Positions 15,956-25,019 of a stretch of DNA of 64,000 bases are shown one piece after another. The position numbers and the translations under genes are program-made. This DNA is from Moheibacter sediminis (GTDB lineage: Bacteria; Bacteroidota; Bacteroidia; Flavobacteriales; Weeksellaceae). The stretch covers positions 124,001-188,000 of the forward strand of contig NZ_FWXS01000006.1 of the NCBI RefSeq assembly GCF_900176425.1, in the 5' to 3' direction. Every line of letters begins with the position of its first letter. The stretch's first letter is position 1. The notes beneath the pieces were generated by a model that ran no database searches, was not told where the DNA came from, and was given only the letters and a program-made list of their open reading frames with translations.

Positions 15956-17368
15956 TTAGTTTTGCAAAAGATTAAACACAATGCTCGGATAGATTCCCAA
16001 CACGAGAATCATGAGTGAAATTAATCCAAAAAGTACATAAAGTGTTTTTGGGAATTTAACCTTTTCTTCTTTTATATTTTCTTGTTCTCCAAATAAAATC
16101 GCTGTGGTCATACGCAAAGTATAAGCTGCTGAAAGAATCACACCCGTACAGCCAATCACACATAAAATCGGATTGTAAGCATAAAGTGCATTCAACATCA
16201 TGAACTCTCCTATGAAACTACTTGTCAACGGCAAGGCAACGTTTGCCAATCCGAAAAATGTGAAAAACACCGCAAATACAGGATCCACTTTCGCCAAACC
16301 TCCGATAGATTTGATGTTGGTTACATTGTACTTTCTTTCGAGGTAATCTACACCTAACCACATCCCCAAAACCACCACACCGTGGCTGAACATTTGGAAA
16401 TAAGCACCTAAGATTCCGGCTTCCGATTGAGAATATAAACTCATGAAAATCAAAGCCAAATGCGCTACGGAACTATATGCGACAATTTTTTTGATGTTAT
16501 TCGTTGTCAATGCAATCAATGAAGCATAGAATAACCCGAAACCTGCGATGTACAATACATTGTCAAATTCATTACAGATTTGTGGGAATAAATTCAACAA
16601 CCAATTTACCACAGCAAATAATCCCATTTTTGCCATCAATGCACTTAATATTACAGTGACTGGAGTAGGAGAGGTTTTGTATGCTGCAGGCTGCCAGGAA
16701 TGCAATGGGAACAATGGAATTTTAATCGCAAAAGCAATCAAAAATAACCAAGCCAAAGTCGTCAGATTTCCGAAATCAGCAGTCACTTTCATCACATCTG
16801 TCAAAAGGAAACTTTCCGGTTTTAATTGAAATCCGATGTAAATAATTCCCCCCAACATCAACATCGAACCTAAAATAGTGTAAAGGAAAAAGGTCGTATT
16901 GGCAGAAATTCTTGTGCGTTTGTTGCCCCAAATTCCAATTAAAAAATAGATTGGAATTAATACAATCTCCCAGAAGAAATAGAACAAAACCAAATCCTGT
17001 GCAAGAAATACTCCATTCAATCCTGCATAAGCAAGCAATAATAATCCGTAAAATGTATTGGAATAATTTTTCTTAACTGTATAGAAATAAATGAATAATA
17101 TAGCATACACCAAATTAGTCAGCAACACCATCAAAGCACCTAATCCGTTTAAACTTAAAGCGATATTGGTTTTTACGCCACCCAATTCAAACCAGTCAAA
17201 TTTTACATATAAATCAACCGGTGTCTGCGTGAACAATAAAAATAAAGTGAATATAAATAAATAGATACTTACCCCTGTTCCCACAAAACCCAATGAGCGG
17301 TTATGCTTGATAACAGTCAGTCCCAATCCAGCCAATAACGGTAATATAATTAGTAACGATAACAACAT
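15956..17368 (-). CDS. nuoM: NADH-quinone oxidoreductase subunit M
   Basis: 470 residues, polytopic; second antiporter-like subunit of complex I. Markers: the helix with FYFFWEIVLIPIYFLIGIWG (conserved glutamate in TM5), the KIPLFPLHSWQPAAYKTSPTP loop (lysine and broken helix), and NNIKKIVAYSSVAHLALIFM. It is separated from nuoL by 113 nt that hold a paired heptamer array, one of few loose junctions in the operon. Confidence 0.97.
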   Translation of the reverse strand: MLLSLLIILPLLAGLGLTVIKHNRSLGFVGTGVSIYLFIFTLFLLFTQTPVDLYVKFDWFELGGVKTNIALSLNGLGALMVLLTNLVYAILFIYFYTVKKNYSNTFYGLLLLAYAGLNGVFLAQDLVLFYFFWEIVLIPIYFLIGIWGNKRTRISANTTFFLYTILGSMLMLGGIIYIGFQLKPESFLLTDVMKVTADFGNLTTLAWLFLIAFAIKIPLFPLHSWQPAAYKTSPTPVTVILSALMAKMGLFAVVNWLLNLFPQICNEFDNVLYIAGFGLFYASLIALTTNNIKKIVAYSSVAHLALIFMSLYSQSEAGILGAYFQMFSHGVVVLGMWLGVDYLERKYNVTNIKSIGGLAKVDPVFAVFFTFFGLANVALPLTSSFIGEFMMLNALYAYNPILCVIGCTGVILSAAYTLRMTTAILFGEQENIKEEKVKFPKTLYVLFGLISLMILVLGIYPSIVFNLLQN

Positions 17369-17384
17369 TCTTTCTATATTTTTA

Positions 17385-17478
17385 GTATCAGGTATTTGGT
17401 ATCAAGTATCTGGTACTTTTATTTTAAATTATAATTCTAAGTTTTAATTCTTGTGTCTTTTGTCTTGATACTTATGTC
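17385..17478. repeat. paired inverted arrays of five 7-nt units between nuoL and nuoM
   Basis: 17385-17419 is five consecutive heptamers each starting GTA (GTATCAG, GTATTTG, GTATCAA, GTATCTG, GTACTTT). After a 24-nt AT-rich spacer, 17444-17478 is five heptamers each ending in C (TTAATTC, TTGTGTC, TTTTGTC, TTGATAC, TTATGTC). The two arrays are related as reverse complements; TTGATAC occurs in both when one is inverted. Confidence 0.6.
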
Positions 17479-17481
17479 TAA

Positions 17482-19356
17482 TTATAACATTCCTATAAAG
17501 AAAATTCCCAATGCGGCTACAACTCCGATGATCATCAAAACGATGTACATACCGATGTTTCCGGTCTGAACGGTTCTTATATTTTTTGCGAAATAATAAG
17601 ACAAACTCCCGGTTCCCGAAACGGCTTGTACAATTCCCGATTTCTCTATATATTTTCTAAATACATTTCCTAATCCGAGCAAAGGATTGACTACAACCGC
17701 CTGATACAATTCGTCCACGTACCATTTATTTTCAAAAATTTTAGCCAAACCAGTCGCTTCTTTGTCCACTTTTCCATTGTAGAATTTATGAGCCAAGAAA
17801 ATCGCAACGGCAACACAAGCCAACAAAGCACCGATTAACATCCATTCTGTCGCGTGAGAAATGTGATGAGGTTCTGCATGCGGAGCAACAACGCCAGATA
17901 AAAATGTGTTTAATTTATGTCCGTCTTCCATGAATAATTTTGGAATTCCTATAAAACCACCGACAATTGATAAAACTGCTAAAACTACTAACGGAATTGT
18001 CATCGCTTTTGGACTTTCGTGCGGATGCGTGTGGTCGTCTCTTAATTTTCCTCCAAACGTCATGAAATACATTCTGAACATATAGAAAGAAGTTAGAACT
18101 GAAACCAAAAATCCAATTGCATAAATCGCTTTATTTCCTAAAAACATGCTCAACAACATTTCGTCTTTTGAGAAAAATCCACTCAACGGCGGGATTCCCG
18201 CAATTGCGATACAACCAATCAACATTGTGATGTGAGTCGTCGGCATGTATTTTTTCAATCCACCCATTTTGGTCATGTCCTGTTCATGGTGCATTCCATG
18301 AATCACAGAACCTGCGCCTAAGAATAACAATGCTTTGAAGAAAGCGTGCGTCATCACATGGAAAACGGCTGCTACATAAGCACCCATCCCGAGTGAAGCG
18401 AACATCAACCCCAATTGTGAAACGGTTGAATAAGCCAGTACTTTTTTGATGTCATTCTGACGAATGGCAATCGTTGCGGTAATCAATGAAGTTAAAATTC
18501 CAATCCAGGAAATGATTGCTAAAGTATTTGGTGCCAATTCAAATAATTCATTACATCTTGTAATCATAAAGATACCCGCAGTTACCATCGTCGCCGCGTG
18601 GATCAAAGCTGAAACCGGTGTCGGTCCTGCCATCGCATCAGGCAACCATGTGAACAATGGAATCTGTGCTGATTTCCCGGTGGCTGCCAAGAATAATAAA
18701 AGGGTAATTCCGCCTAAAGCAAATGTTGACGCATTAGATAATGAAGCGAAAACTTCTGTGTATTGTAAAGTTCCAAATTCCTGATAAATCCAAAACATTG
18801 CCAACAAAAATCCAACGTCACCAATTCGGTTCATGATAAATGCTTTCTTGGCTGCGCCTACATAATCTCTGTTTTTGAACCAAAATCCAATTAACAAAAA
18901 TGAACACAATCCTACACCTTCCCATCCGATAAACATGATGAAAAAGTTGCTTCCCATTACCAATAATAACATGAAGAAAATGAACAAGTTCAGGTAAGCA
19001 AAAAACTTCCCGAATCCTTCATCTTCATGCATATATGCTGAACTGTAAACGTGAATTAAAAATCCGATTCCAGTGATGATTAACAAAAATAGACTTGTCA
19101 AAGCATCAATTTGAAATGAAAAAGGAATTTTTAGTGCTTCAAGATTAATGATGTCAAATGCGTGAAAAATCAGTGGTTGTGCACCTGCTCCCGAAGGAAC
19201 ATTCATAAAAACCAAAACCGACAAAATGAAACTTCCCAAAATAACGCCTGATCCAATGATGGAAATCAAACTTTTTGATAAAGCATTTCTTCCTAGACCG
19301 TTGATGAAAAACCCGATAAGCGGTAACAAAGGGATTAACCAAATATACTTCTCCAT
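17482..19356 (-). CDS. nuoL: NADH-quinone oxidoreductase subunit L
   Basis: 624 residues, the largest antiporter-like subunit, with the long lateral helix at the C-terminus that links the proton channels. Markers: FIMFIGWEGVGLCSFLLIGFW, GKSAQIPLFTWLPDAMAGPTP, ALIHAATMVTAGIFMI, and RQNDIKKVLAYSTVSQLGLM. The start MEKYIWLIPLLPLIGFFING is normal and lies 5 nt after the nuoK stop. Confidence 0.97.
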   Translation of the reverse strand: MEKYIWLIPLLPLIGFFINGLGRNALSKSLISIIGSGVILGSFILSVLVFMNVPSGAGAQPLIFHAFDIINLEALKIPFSFQIDALTSLFLLIITGIGFLIHVYSSAYMHEDEGFGKFFAYLNLFIFFMLLLVMGSNFFIMFIGWEGVGLCSFLLIGFWFKNRDYVGAAKKAFIMNRIGDVGFLLAMFWIYQEFGTLQYTEVFASLSNASTFALGGITLLLFLAATGKSAQIPLFTWLPDAMAGPTPVSALIHAATMVTAGIFMITRCNELFELAPNTLAIISWIGILTSLITATIAIRQNDIKKVLAYSTVSQLGLMFASLGMGAYVAAVFHVMTHAFFKALLFLGAGSVIHGMHHEQDMTKMGGLKKYMPTTHITMLIGCIAIAGIPPLSGFFSKDEMLLSMFLGNKAIYAIGFLVSVLTSFYMFRMYFMTFGGKLRDDHTHPHESPKAMTIPLVVLAVLSIVGGFIGIPKLFMEDGHKLNTFLSGVVAPHAEPHHISHATEWMLIGALLACVAVAIFLAHKFYNGKVDKEATGLAKIFENKWYVDELYQAVVVNPLLGLGNVFRKYIEKSGIVQAVSGTGSLSYYFAKNIRTVQTGNIGMYIVLMIIGVVAALGIFFIGML

Positions 19357-19361
19357 AAATC

Positions 19362-19688
19362 TTAATGCTTTAATCGGTTGAGGGATCTCACGTCCACGTT
19401 ATATTTCTTTCTATAGTACAAAATGATAATAGACAGTCCGACTGCGACTTCGGCGGCAGCAACCACCATGATGAACAAAACGAGCATTTGTCCGTCAATT
19501 CCGGCATCGGTTCCCAAATTTTTCGCTTGGTGCATTTTTGAAAAAGCAACCAGCAATAAATTCACTGAATTGAGCATCAGCTCCACACACATCAGGATGA
19601 TGATGATATTTCTGCGCGTCATCACACCAATCATCCCGATGGTGAAAAGCGTCAGCGACAGAAATAAATAGTAACTAATCGGTATCAT
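19362..19688 (-). CDS. nuoK: NADH-quinone oxidoreductase subunit K
   Basis: 108 residues with three transmembrane helices; a small core subunit of the complex I membrane arm. Carries the conserved helix glutamates (IILMCVELMLNSVNLLLV and the MVVAAAEVAVGLSIII helix), which belong to the central proton-wire axis. nuoJ ends 96 nt upstream; nuoL starts 5 nt downstream. Confidence 0.96.
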   Translation of the reverse strand: MIPISYYLFLSLTLFTIGMIGVMTRRNIIIILMCVELMLNSVNLLLVAFSKMHQAKNLGTDAGIDGQMLVLFIMVVAAAEVAVGLSIIILYYRKKYNVDVRSLNRLKH

Positions 19689-19745
19689 TCTTTATTATTT
19701 TATATGATGAATTTTAAATGATTCTTATTTCAAATCCAAAACTCA

Positions 19746-19761
19746 TTTTCAAATCTTCAAA
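19746..19761. repeat. 8-nt repeat pair TTTTCAAA-TCTTCAAA in the nuoJ-nuoK gap
   Basis: The 16-mer TTTTCAAATCTTCAAA is identical to 21930-21945 in the nuoG-nuoH gap. The surrounding 96 nt are very AT-rich and non-coding. Confidence 0.45.
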
Positions 19762-19784
19762 ATTATTTAATTATCAAATTAATA

Positions 19785-20309
19785 TTAATCCTTTGTCTTT
19801 AAATCGTCCGTTTTTTTCGATAACAAAACCGCACCGATCATTGCTCCCATAAACAAGATACTTGCTAATTCAAATGGAATTACATAATCTGAATAAAGCG
19901 CTACACCGATTTTTTCTGTCAAACCAATGTTTCCTTCTGAAACCAATGTAGAATTATTTGCCGATACATCAGACTGCAAAAGAATCCCTGCCGTCAATGC
20001 GAAAAATAAGGCAGAAATAATCACTCCCGCCAACATCACAAAAGGTTTTCCGAAACTTTTGTCTTCTTTGTTTAAATTCATCAACATCACCACAAACAGG
20101 AACAAAACCATTATGGCTCCTGCGTAAACGATGATATTTACAACCGCTAAAAATTGAGCATTTAACAAAACATAATGTCCGCTGATACTGAAAAAAGTAA
20201 TGATCAAATATAAAATCGAGTGAATAGGATTTTTACTCAAAACCGTCAACAAACCACTCAAAATGGTCAATCCCGCCAATACAAAAAATAAAATTTCCGC
20301 TAATGCCAT
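19785..20309 (-). CDS. nuoJ: NADH-quinone oxidoreductase subunit J
   Basis: 174 residues, five predicted helices. The third helix, VNIIVYAGAIMVLFLFVVMLMNL, has the family's tyrosine and flexible glycine involved in coupling between quinone reduction and proton pumping. The protein begins 4 nt after nuoI, then is separated by 96 nt of AT-rich repeat-bearing sequence from nuoK. Confidence 0.96.
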   Translation of the reverse strand: MALAEILFFVLAGLTILSGLLTVLSKNPIHSILYLIITFFSISGHYVLLNAQFLAVVNIIVYAGAIMVLFLFVVMLMNLNKEDKSFGKPFVMLAGVIISALFFALTAGILLQSDVSANNSTLVSEGNIGLTEKIGVALYSDYVIPFELASILFMGAMIGAVLLSKKTDDLKTKD

Positions 20310-20313
20310 AGAA

Positions 20314-20817
20314 TTAATTTGATTTTTTTGGATGTGGAATTAATAAATCTTCTTTAGAATAGATGAAATTCTCACGCTTGTAACTTGCCGGTGTCACTGT
20401 TTGAGAAAGGTAAACAGCGTCTTTGGGACAAGCTTCTTCACAGAATCCGCAGAAAATACAGCGCAGCATATTGATTTCATATTTGGCTGCATATTTTTCT
20501 TCACGGTACAAATGTTCTTCATTCGGAAGTCTTTCTGCAGCTTCCATCGTAATCGCTTCAGCAGGACATGCCAAGGCACACAACCCGCATGCAGTACAGT
20601 TTTCGCGTCCTTCTTCGTCACGATTCAATACATGCAATCCACGAAAAACTGAACTGAAAGGTCTTTGTTTTTCGGGATAATTGATGGTTGCTTTTTTCTT
20701 GAAAAAGTGCTTCAACGTAATCCACATTCCTTTGAAAATCGAAATCAAATACAGTCTTTCCCAAAAATCCATTGGGCGTCTGTCAACTTGTTTCGCTCTG
20801 TTTGTCAGAAGTTCCAT
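20314..20817 (-). CDS. nuoI: NADH-quinone oxidoreductase subunit I
   Basis: 167 residues. Two ferredoxin-type [4Fe-4S] motifs are intact: C74-x2-C77-x2-C80-x3-C84-P and C120-x2-C123-x2-C126-x3-C130-P. They bind clusters N6a and N6b that pass electrons toward NuoB. An amphipathic N-terminus anchors it to the membrane arm. Confidence 0.97.
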   Translation of the reverse strand: MELLTNRAKQVDRRPMDFWERLYLISIFKGMWITLKHFFKKKATINYPEKQRPFSSVFRGLHVLNRDEEGRENCTACGLCALACPAEAITMEAAERLPNEEHLYREEKYAAKYEINMLRCIFCGFCEEACPKDAVYLSQTVTPASYKRENFIYSKEDLLIPHPKKSN

Positions 20818-20831
20818 TCTTCTTTTTATTT

Positions 20832-21881
20832 TTAATTATTTAATAATAAAATTACTAAACCTGTAATCAACATATTTATCAATGCCAAAGGCAATAATTT
20901 TTTCCAGCCCAAATCCATCAACTGGTCGTAACGGAATCTCGGGATTGTCCATCTCACCCACATAAACACGAAAATGAAAAAACATGCTTTGGTGAATAAT
21001 GACAAGAAATGTAAAATTGCCATCCAATTCATTCCAATGCTTTCCGTTAAGCTGACATCATTCACAAAAGGAATGTCGTATCCTCCGAAATAAAGGGTTG
21101 CAATAATTACCGAACTGATGAAAATATTGATGTATTCCGCAAATAGGAAAAATCCTAACTTCATCGATGAATATTCAGAATGGTAACCACCAATCAATTC
21201 ATTTTCCGCTTCCGGTAAGTCAAAAGGTGTACGGTTGGTTTCAGCAAAAGCACAAACCAAAAAGATGATAAATCCGACTGGTTGTAAAATGATGTTCCAA
21301 TAACCGTCCATTTGTCCTTCTACGATTCCTCTCAAACTCAAAGTTCCGCTGATCATCAAAATGGTAATCAAAGCGATACCCATCGGTAATTCGTAAGAGA
21401 TAATCTGAGAAGCGGCACGTAATCCGCCCATCAAAGACCATTTGTTATTTGATGCCCATGAACCCAGCATGATTCCATAAACACCCAAACTCAAAACTCC
21501 TAAAATGTAAAGAAATCCAATGTTGATGTCTGCAATTTGAGGAACGATGATTGAGTCACCCCATTCAAAACCTGTACTCCAAGGAATCACTGCTCCCGTC
21601 ATACAAGCCAAAATCATAGCGATTGTAGGACCTAAAATGAACAAAAATTTCTCGGCGTGTCGAGGAGTAATTTCTTCTTTGAAAAATAATTTTCCACCAT
21701 CCGCCAAAGGTTGCAACAATCCACCCCAGCCTGCACGGTTAGGTCCGCGTCTGTCCTGGATGTAAGCCGCAACTTTACGTTCTGCCCAAGTTGAATACAT
21801 CGCTACCACCAACGCGAATCCAATCATGATTCCTGCCAATGCTGCTTTTTCTCCTACTAAACTCCACAATTCTGAGTCCAT
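20832..21881 (-). CDS. nuoH: NADH-quinone oxidoreductase subunit H
   Basis: 349 residues, eight helices. NuoH forms most of the quinone-entry chamber. Family motifs: TWAERKVAAYIQDRRGPNRAGWGGLLQPLADGGKLFFKE near the start, and the acidic loop AFAETNRTPFDLPEAENELIGGYHSEYS. Its gap to nuoG (77 nt) contains an 8-nt repeat array; nuoI follows after 14 nt. Confidence 0.97.
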   Translation of the reverse strand: MDSELWSLVGEKAALAGIMIGFALVVAMYSTWAERKVAAYIQDRRGPNRAGWGGLLQPLADGGKLFFKEEITPRHAEKFLFILGPTIAMILACMTGAVIPWSTGFEWGDSIIVPQIADINIGFLYILGVLSLGVYGIMLGSWASNNKWSLMGGLRAASQIISYELPMGIALITILMISGTLSLRGIVEGQMDGYWNIILQPVGFIIFLVCAFAETNRTPFDLPEAENELIGGYHSEYSSMKLGFFLFAEYINIFISSVIIATLYFGGYDIPFVNDVSLTESIGMNWMAILHFLSLFTKACFFIFVFMWVRWTIPRFRYDQLMDLGWKKLLPLALINMLITGLVILLLNN

Positions 21882-21929
21882 ACTTTCTTTTTGTTATTTT
21901 AAATTTTGAATGAAAAATTAATTTTTACA

Positions 21930-21953
21930 TTTTCAAATCTTCAAATTCTCAAA
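21930..21953. repeat. 8-nt repeat array in the nuoG-nuoH gap
   Basis: Three octamers in a row, TTTTCAAA, TCTTCAAA, TTCTCAAA. The first 16 nt are identical to 19746-19761 in the nuoJ-nuoK gap. Confidence 0.45.
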
Positions 21954-21958
21954 TTAAT

Positions 21959-23056
21959 TTAATCTTTATAATCCTGACTTGTCGGTGGACGATTAATTTT
22001 ACTCAAATCTTTTTCCGGCTCATTTACTTCACTTATATCATGGATGTTGAGTAATAATTTCGGATCGCGGCCTTTCATCACACGTTTAAATGTTTCGTTT
22101 GGTGTTACATTTCCAACTTGGCCTGCATAATGTCCTTGACGGATTACAGAATCTCTTGAAACCATTGAAGGTTGCTCAATAACCCAGTCTTTCGTTTCTT
22201 TTTTGTCAAATCGACAAGTATTACAAATCCAGTCTTCAACTTCGTTCCATTCATTTTTACGGGCTGTCACACGAAAAACTTCATCACCACGGAACCAAAC
22301 CTGTGTTTTTCCACTACAAGTAGGACAATCTCTGTGCGCATCTACCGGTTTCAAGAACCAAACACGGTTTTTGAAACGGAAAGTTTTATCAGTCAAAGCA
22401 CCCACCGGACAAACATCGATGATGTTTCCGATGAATTCATTGTCTAAAGATTTTTCTAAATAAGTAGAAATTTCAGCATGATCACCACGGTGCATCACAC
22501 CATGTTCACGGCATCCGGTAACCTGATCGGCCGTTTTCACACAACGGTAACACAAAATACAACGGTTCATGTGCAATTGAATATTTGGTCCTAAATCTTC
22601 AGGAGCAAAAGTTCTGCGTTTGAATTCGTATCGGGTTTCTTCTTTCCCATGTTCGTAACCTAAATCCTGCAATTTACACTCTCCAGCCTGGTCACAAACC
22701 GGACAATCTAAAGGATGGTTAATTAATAAAAATTCCACCACACCTTCTCTTGCGGTAACTGCTTTTTCGGAAGTTTTGTTTCCGACAACCATTCCGTCCA
22801 TCACAGTAGTACGGCAAGACGCAACCAATTTAGGCATAGGTCTTGGGTCGGCGTCGCTTCCTTTGGAAACTTCCACCATACAAGTACGGCAGTTTCCTCC
22901 GGTATCTTCTAACTTTCCGTAGTAACACATCGCTGGAGGCGCAACTTCTTTGCCGATCATACGAGCAGCTTGAAGTATCGTCGTTCCTGCCGGAACTTCA
23001 ATAAATTGTCCGTCGATGGTTACTTTCATTAATGGCGTTTGTTCTGACATAGTCAA
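21959..23056 (-). CDS. nuoG: NADH-quinone oxidoreductase subunit G, short form
   Basis: 365 residues. It has the [2Fe-2S] N1b domain (C44, C56, C59, C81), the His/Cys motif HPLDCPVCDQAGEC for cluster N5, and two cysteine sets in MNRCILCYRCVKTADQVTGC and IIDVCPVGALTDK for N4. CPTC and CNTC pairs follow, then an unrelated tail. The large molybdopterin-like domain of E. coli NuoG (about 910 residues) is absent, as is usual in Bacteroidota as far as I recall. The start is ATG 23056, with a second ATG two codons in. It abuts nuoF with no gap. Confidence 0.95.
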   Translation of the reverse strand: MTMSEQTPLMKVTIDGQFIEVPAGTTILQAARMIGKEVAPPAMCYYGKLEDTGGNCRTCMVEVSKGSDADPRPMPKLVASCRTTVMDGMVVGNKTSEKAVTAREGVVEFLLINHPLDCPVCDQAGECKLQDLGYEHGKEETRYEFKRRTFAPEDLGPNIQLHMNRCILCYRCVKTADQVTGCREHGVMHRGDHAEISTYLEKSLDNEFIGNIIDVCPVGALTDKTFRFKNRVWFLKPVDAHRDCPTCSGKTQVWFRGDEVFRVTARKNEWNEVEDWICNTCRFDKKETKDWVIEQPSMVSRDSVIRQGHYAGQVGNVTPNETFKRVMKGRDPKLLLNIHDISEVNEPEKDLSKINRPPTSQDYKD

Positions 23057-24418
23057 TTAATTTGCCTGTTCTTTTATTTCTAATGGATCTGCATAATGTG
23101 CCAATCCGTAATTTCTTGTCAAACACTCCTCAGGATTGAGAACGTGCCACTCAAATTCATCTCTGAAATGTCTGATAGCTGCTGCAACCGGCCAAGCTGC
23201 TGCGTCACCCAACGGACAAATCGTATTCCCTTCTATCTTTCTCTGGATGTCCCACAACAAATCGATGTCAGACATTTTTCCATTTCCTTCATCAATTCTT
23301 TTCAGGATTTTTTCCATCCAACCTGTTCCTTCACGACATGGAGAACATTGTCCACAGCTTTCATGACGGTAAAATCTTGCCAATGTATAAGTGTGGTAAA
23401 CAACATCTTGATCTTCATCCAAAACAATAAATCCACCTGAACCCATCATGGTTCCTGTTGCGAATCCGCCATCGGCTAAACTTTCGTAATTCATCAGACG
23501 AGGCTGTCCCGTTGCGGTTGTCAATAATAAATTGGCAGGTAAAATCGGAACTGAACTTCCGCCCGGAATACAGGCTTTTAATTTTTTACCATTTGGAATT
23601 CCACCGCAGAATTCATCTGAATAAATAAATTCTTCAACGGTTTGTGTCATGTCTATTTCATAAACGCCTGGTTTGTTGATGTTTCCACAAGCGGAAATCA
23701 ATTTTGTTCCAGTAGAACGTCCTACGCCAATTTTTGCATATTCGGCTCCGGTCATCATAATGATGGGAACTACTGCGGCAATCGATTCCACATTGTTCAC
23801 AACTGTTGGTCTTCCCCAAGCACCTTTAACTGCCGGGAATGGTGGTTTGATTCGAGGATTTCCTCTTTTTCCTTCCAATGATTCCAACAAAGCCGTTTCT
23901 TCACCACAGATGTATGCTCCACCACCGCGCTGCACATAAATTTCGCAGTCGAATCCGCTTCCTTTGATGTCTTTTCCAAGCCATCCGGCAGCTTTTGCTT
24001 CGGTAATTGCTTCTTCCAAAATTTCTGCAACCCAAGCATATTCACCACGGATGTAGATGTAAGAAGCGTTACTTCCCAAACAATAAGAAGAAACAATCAT
24101 TCCTTCTAAAAGTAAGTGCGGAATGAATTCCATCAAATAACGGTCTTTGAAAGTTCCCGGTTCTGATTCGTCAGCATTTACAACCAAGTGACGAGGAACA
24201 CCTTCTGGTTTTGCCAAAAAGCTCCATTTCATTCCTGTCGGGAAACCTGCTCCACCACGACCACGTAATCCTGAAACTTTTACTTCTTCCAGGATTTCTT
24301 CCGGTGTCATGGTAAATGCTTTTTCTACCGATTTATATCCATCATGCTCGCGGTAAGCGTCGTAATGACGGATTCCTGGAACATTGGCATGTTTTAATAA
24401 TAATCTTGTTTCTCCCAT
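23057..24418 (-). CDS. nuoF: NADH-quinone oxidoreductase subunit F
   Basis: 453 residues; the NADH-oxidising flavoprotein. NADH-binding loop GRGGAGFPTG at 53-62, FMN site around GEETALLESLEGKRG, and [4Fe-4S] N3 ligands in ESCGQCSPCREG plus a later cysteine in NTICPLGD. Length and order are standard. The stop of nuoE and the start of nuoF are directly adjacent, and nuoG follows with no gap, so E, F and G are made as a unit (the NADH dehydrogenase module). Confidence 0.97.
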   Translation of the reverse strand: MGETRLLLKHANVPGIRHYDAYREHDGYKSVEKAFTMTPEEILEEVKVSGLRGRGGAGFPTGMKWSFLAKPEGVPRHLVVNADESEPGTFKDRYLMEFIPHLLLEGMIVSSYCLGSNASYIYIRGEYAWVAEILEEAITEAKAAGWLGKDIKGSGFDCEIYVQRGGGAYICGEETALLESLEGKRGNPRIKPPFPAVKGAWGRPTVVNNVESIAAVVPIIMMTGAEYAKIGVGRSTGTKLISACGNINKPGVYEIDMTQTVEEFIYSDEFCGGIPNGKKLKACIPGGSSVPILPANLLLTTATGQPRLMNYESLADGGFATGTMMGSGGFIVLDEDQDVVYHTYTLARFYRHESCGQCSPCREGTGWMEKILKRIDEGNGKMSDIDLLWDIQRKIEGNTICPLGDAAAWPVAAAIRHFRDEFEWHVLNPEECLTRNYGLAHYADPLEIKEQAN

Positions 24419-24916
24419 TTAAGCGAGTTTTTTCAATTCTTCCAACAATTCATCTACTTTTTCGATCGTCAAATGCTCACGATAGGTTTTCCCCAACTGC
24501 ATCATCGGTGCATATCCGCAAGCGCCTAAACACTCTGCAGGTTTCAATGTGAATAATCCGTCTGCAGAAGTTTCTCCTGCTTTGATGTTCAATTTTGTTT
24601 TGATGTGGTTGATGATTTTATCTGAACCGCTCAACATACAAGGTCCGGTTTGGCAAACTTCTAAAACGAATTTACCAACAGGATTTAAATTAAACATCGA
24701 ATAAAATGAAGCCACTTCATAAACCTCAACAGGCAAAATGTTTAAAATTCCTGCTACGTGGTCCAAAACGGGAATGTCCAACCAACCGTTTGATTGTTCC
24801 TGCGCAATGTGCAAAATCGGAATCAAAGCACTTTTATGCTTTCCTTCAGGATAATGCGTAATGATTTCCTGTATTCTTTTATTTGCTTCTTCTGAAAACT
24901 GAACTGTCGTCGTCAT
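24419..24916 (-). CDS. nuoE: NADH-quinone oxidoreductase subunit E
   Basis: 165 residues, thioredoxin-like [2Fe-2S] protein carrying cluster N1a with ligands C88, C93, C129 and C133 (CQTGPC and CLGAC). The N-terminal helical bundle is present (EIITHYPEGKHKSALIPILHIAQE). It forms the NADH module with NuoF and NuoG. The 103-nt gap from nuoD carries a heptamer array. Confidence 0.97.
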   Translation of the reverse strand: MTTTVQFSEEANKRIQEIITHYPEGKHKSALIPILHIAQEQSNGWLDIPVLDHVAGILNILPVEVYEVASFYSMFNLNPVGKFVLEVCQTGPCMLSGSDKIINHIKTKLNIKAGETSADGLFTLKPAECLGACGYAPMMQLGKTYREHLTIEKVDELLEELKKLA

Positions 24917-24923
24917 TTTATTT

Positions 24924-24958
24924 GTTTAAAGTTTAAAGTTCAAAGCTTAACGTTGTTT
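24924..24958. repeat. array of five 7-nt units between nuoD and nuoE
   Basis: Five heptamers each starting with G: GTTTAAA, GTTTAAA, GTTCAAA, GCTTAAC, GTTGTTT. A less regular inverted counterpart (CTTTAAC, TTATTTC) lies at 24976-24989. Same design as the arrays at 17385-17478 and 63251-63395, with a different unit. Confidence 0.5.
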
Positions 24959-25019
24959 TTTCGTTTAATTCTCAACTTTAACTTATTTCTAATTTTTAAT
25001 TCAAAATTTAAAATTCAAT

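Noticed and set aside
17385-17478. Heptamer arrays as a CRISPR
   Set aside because: Units are 7 nt with no spacers and no cas genes nearby.
21959-23056. NuoG as a truncated pseudogene
   Set aside because: All cluster ligands are present, and short NuoG without the molybdopterin-like domain is normal in Bacteroidota as far as I recall.
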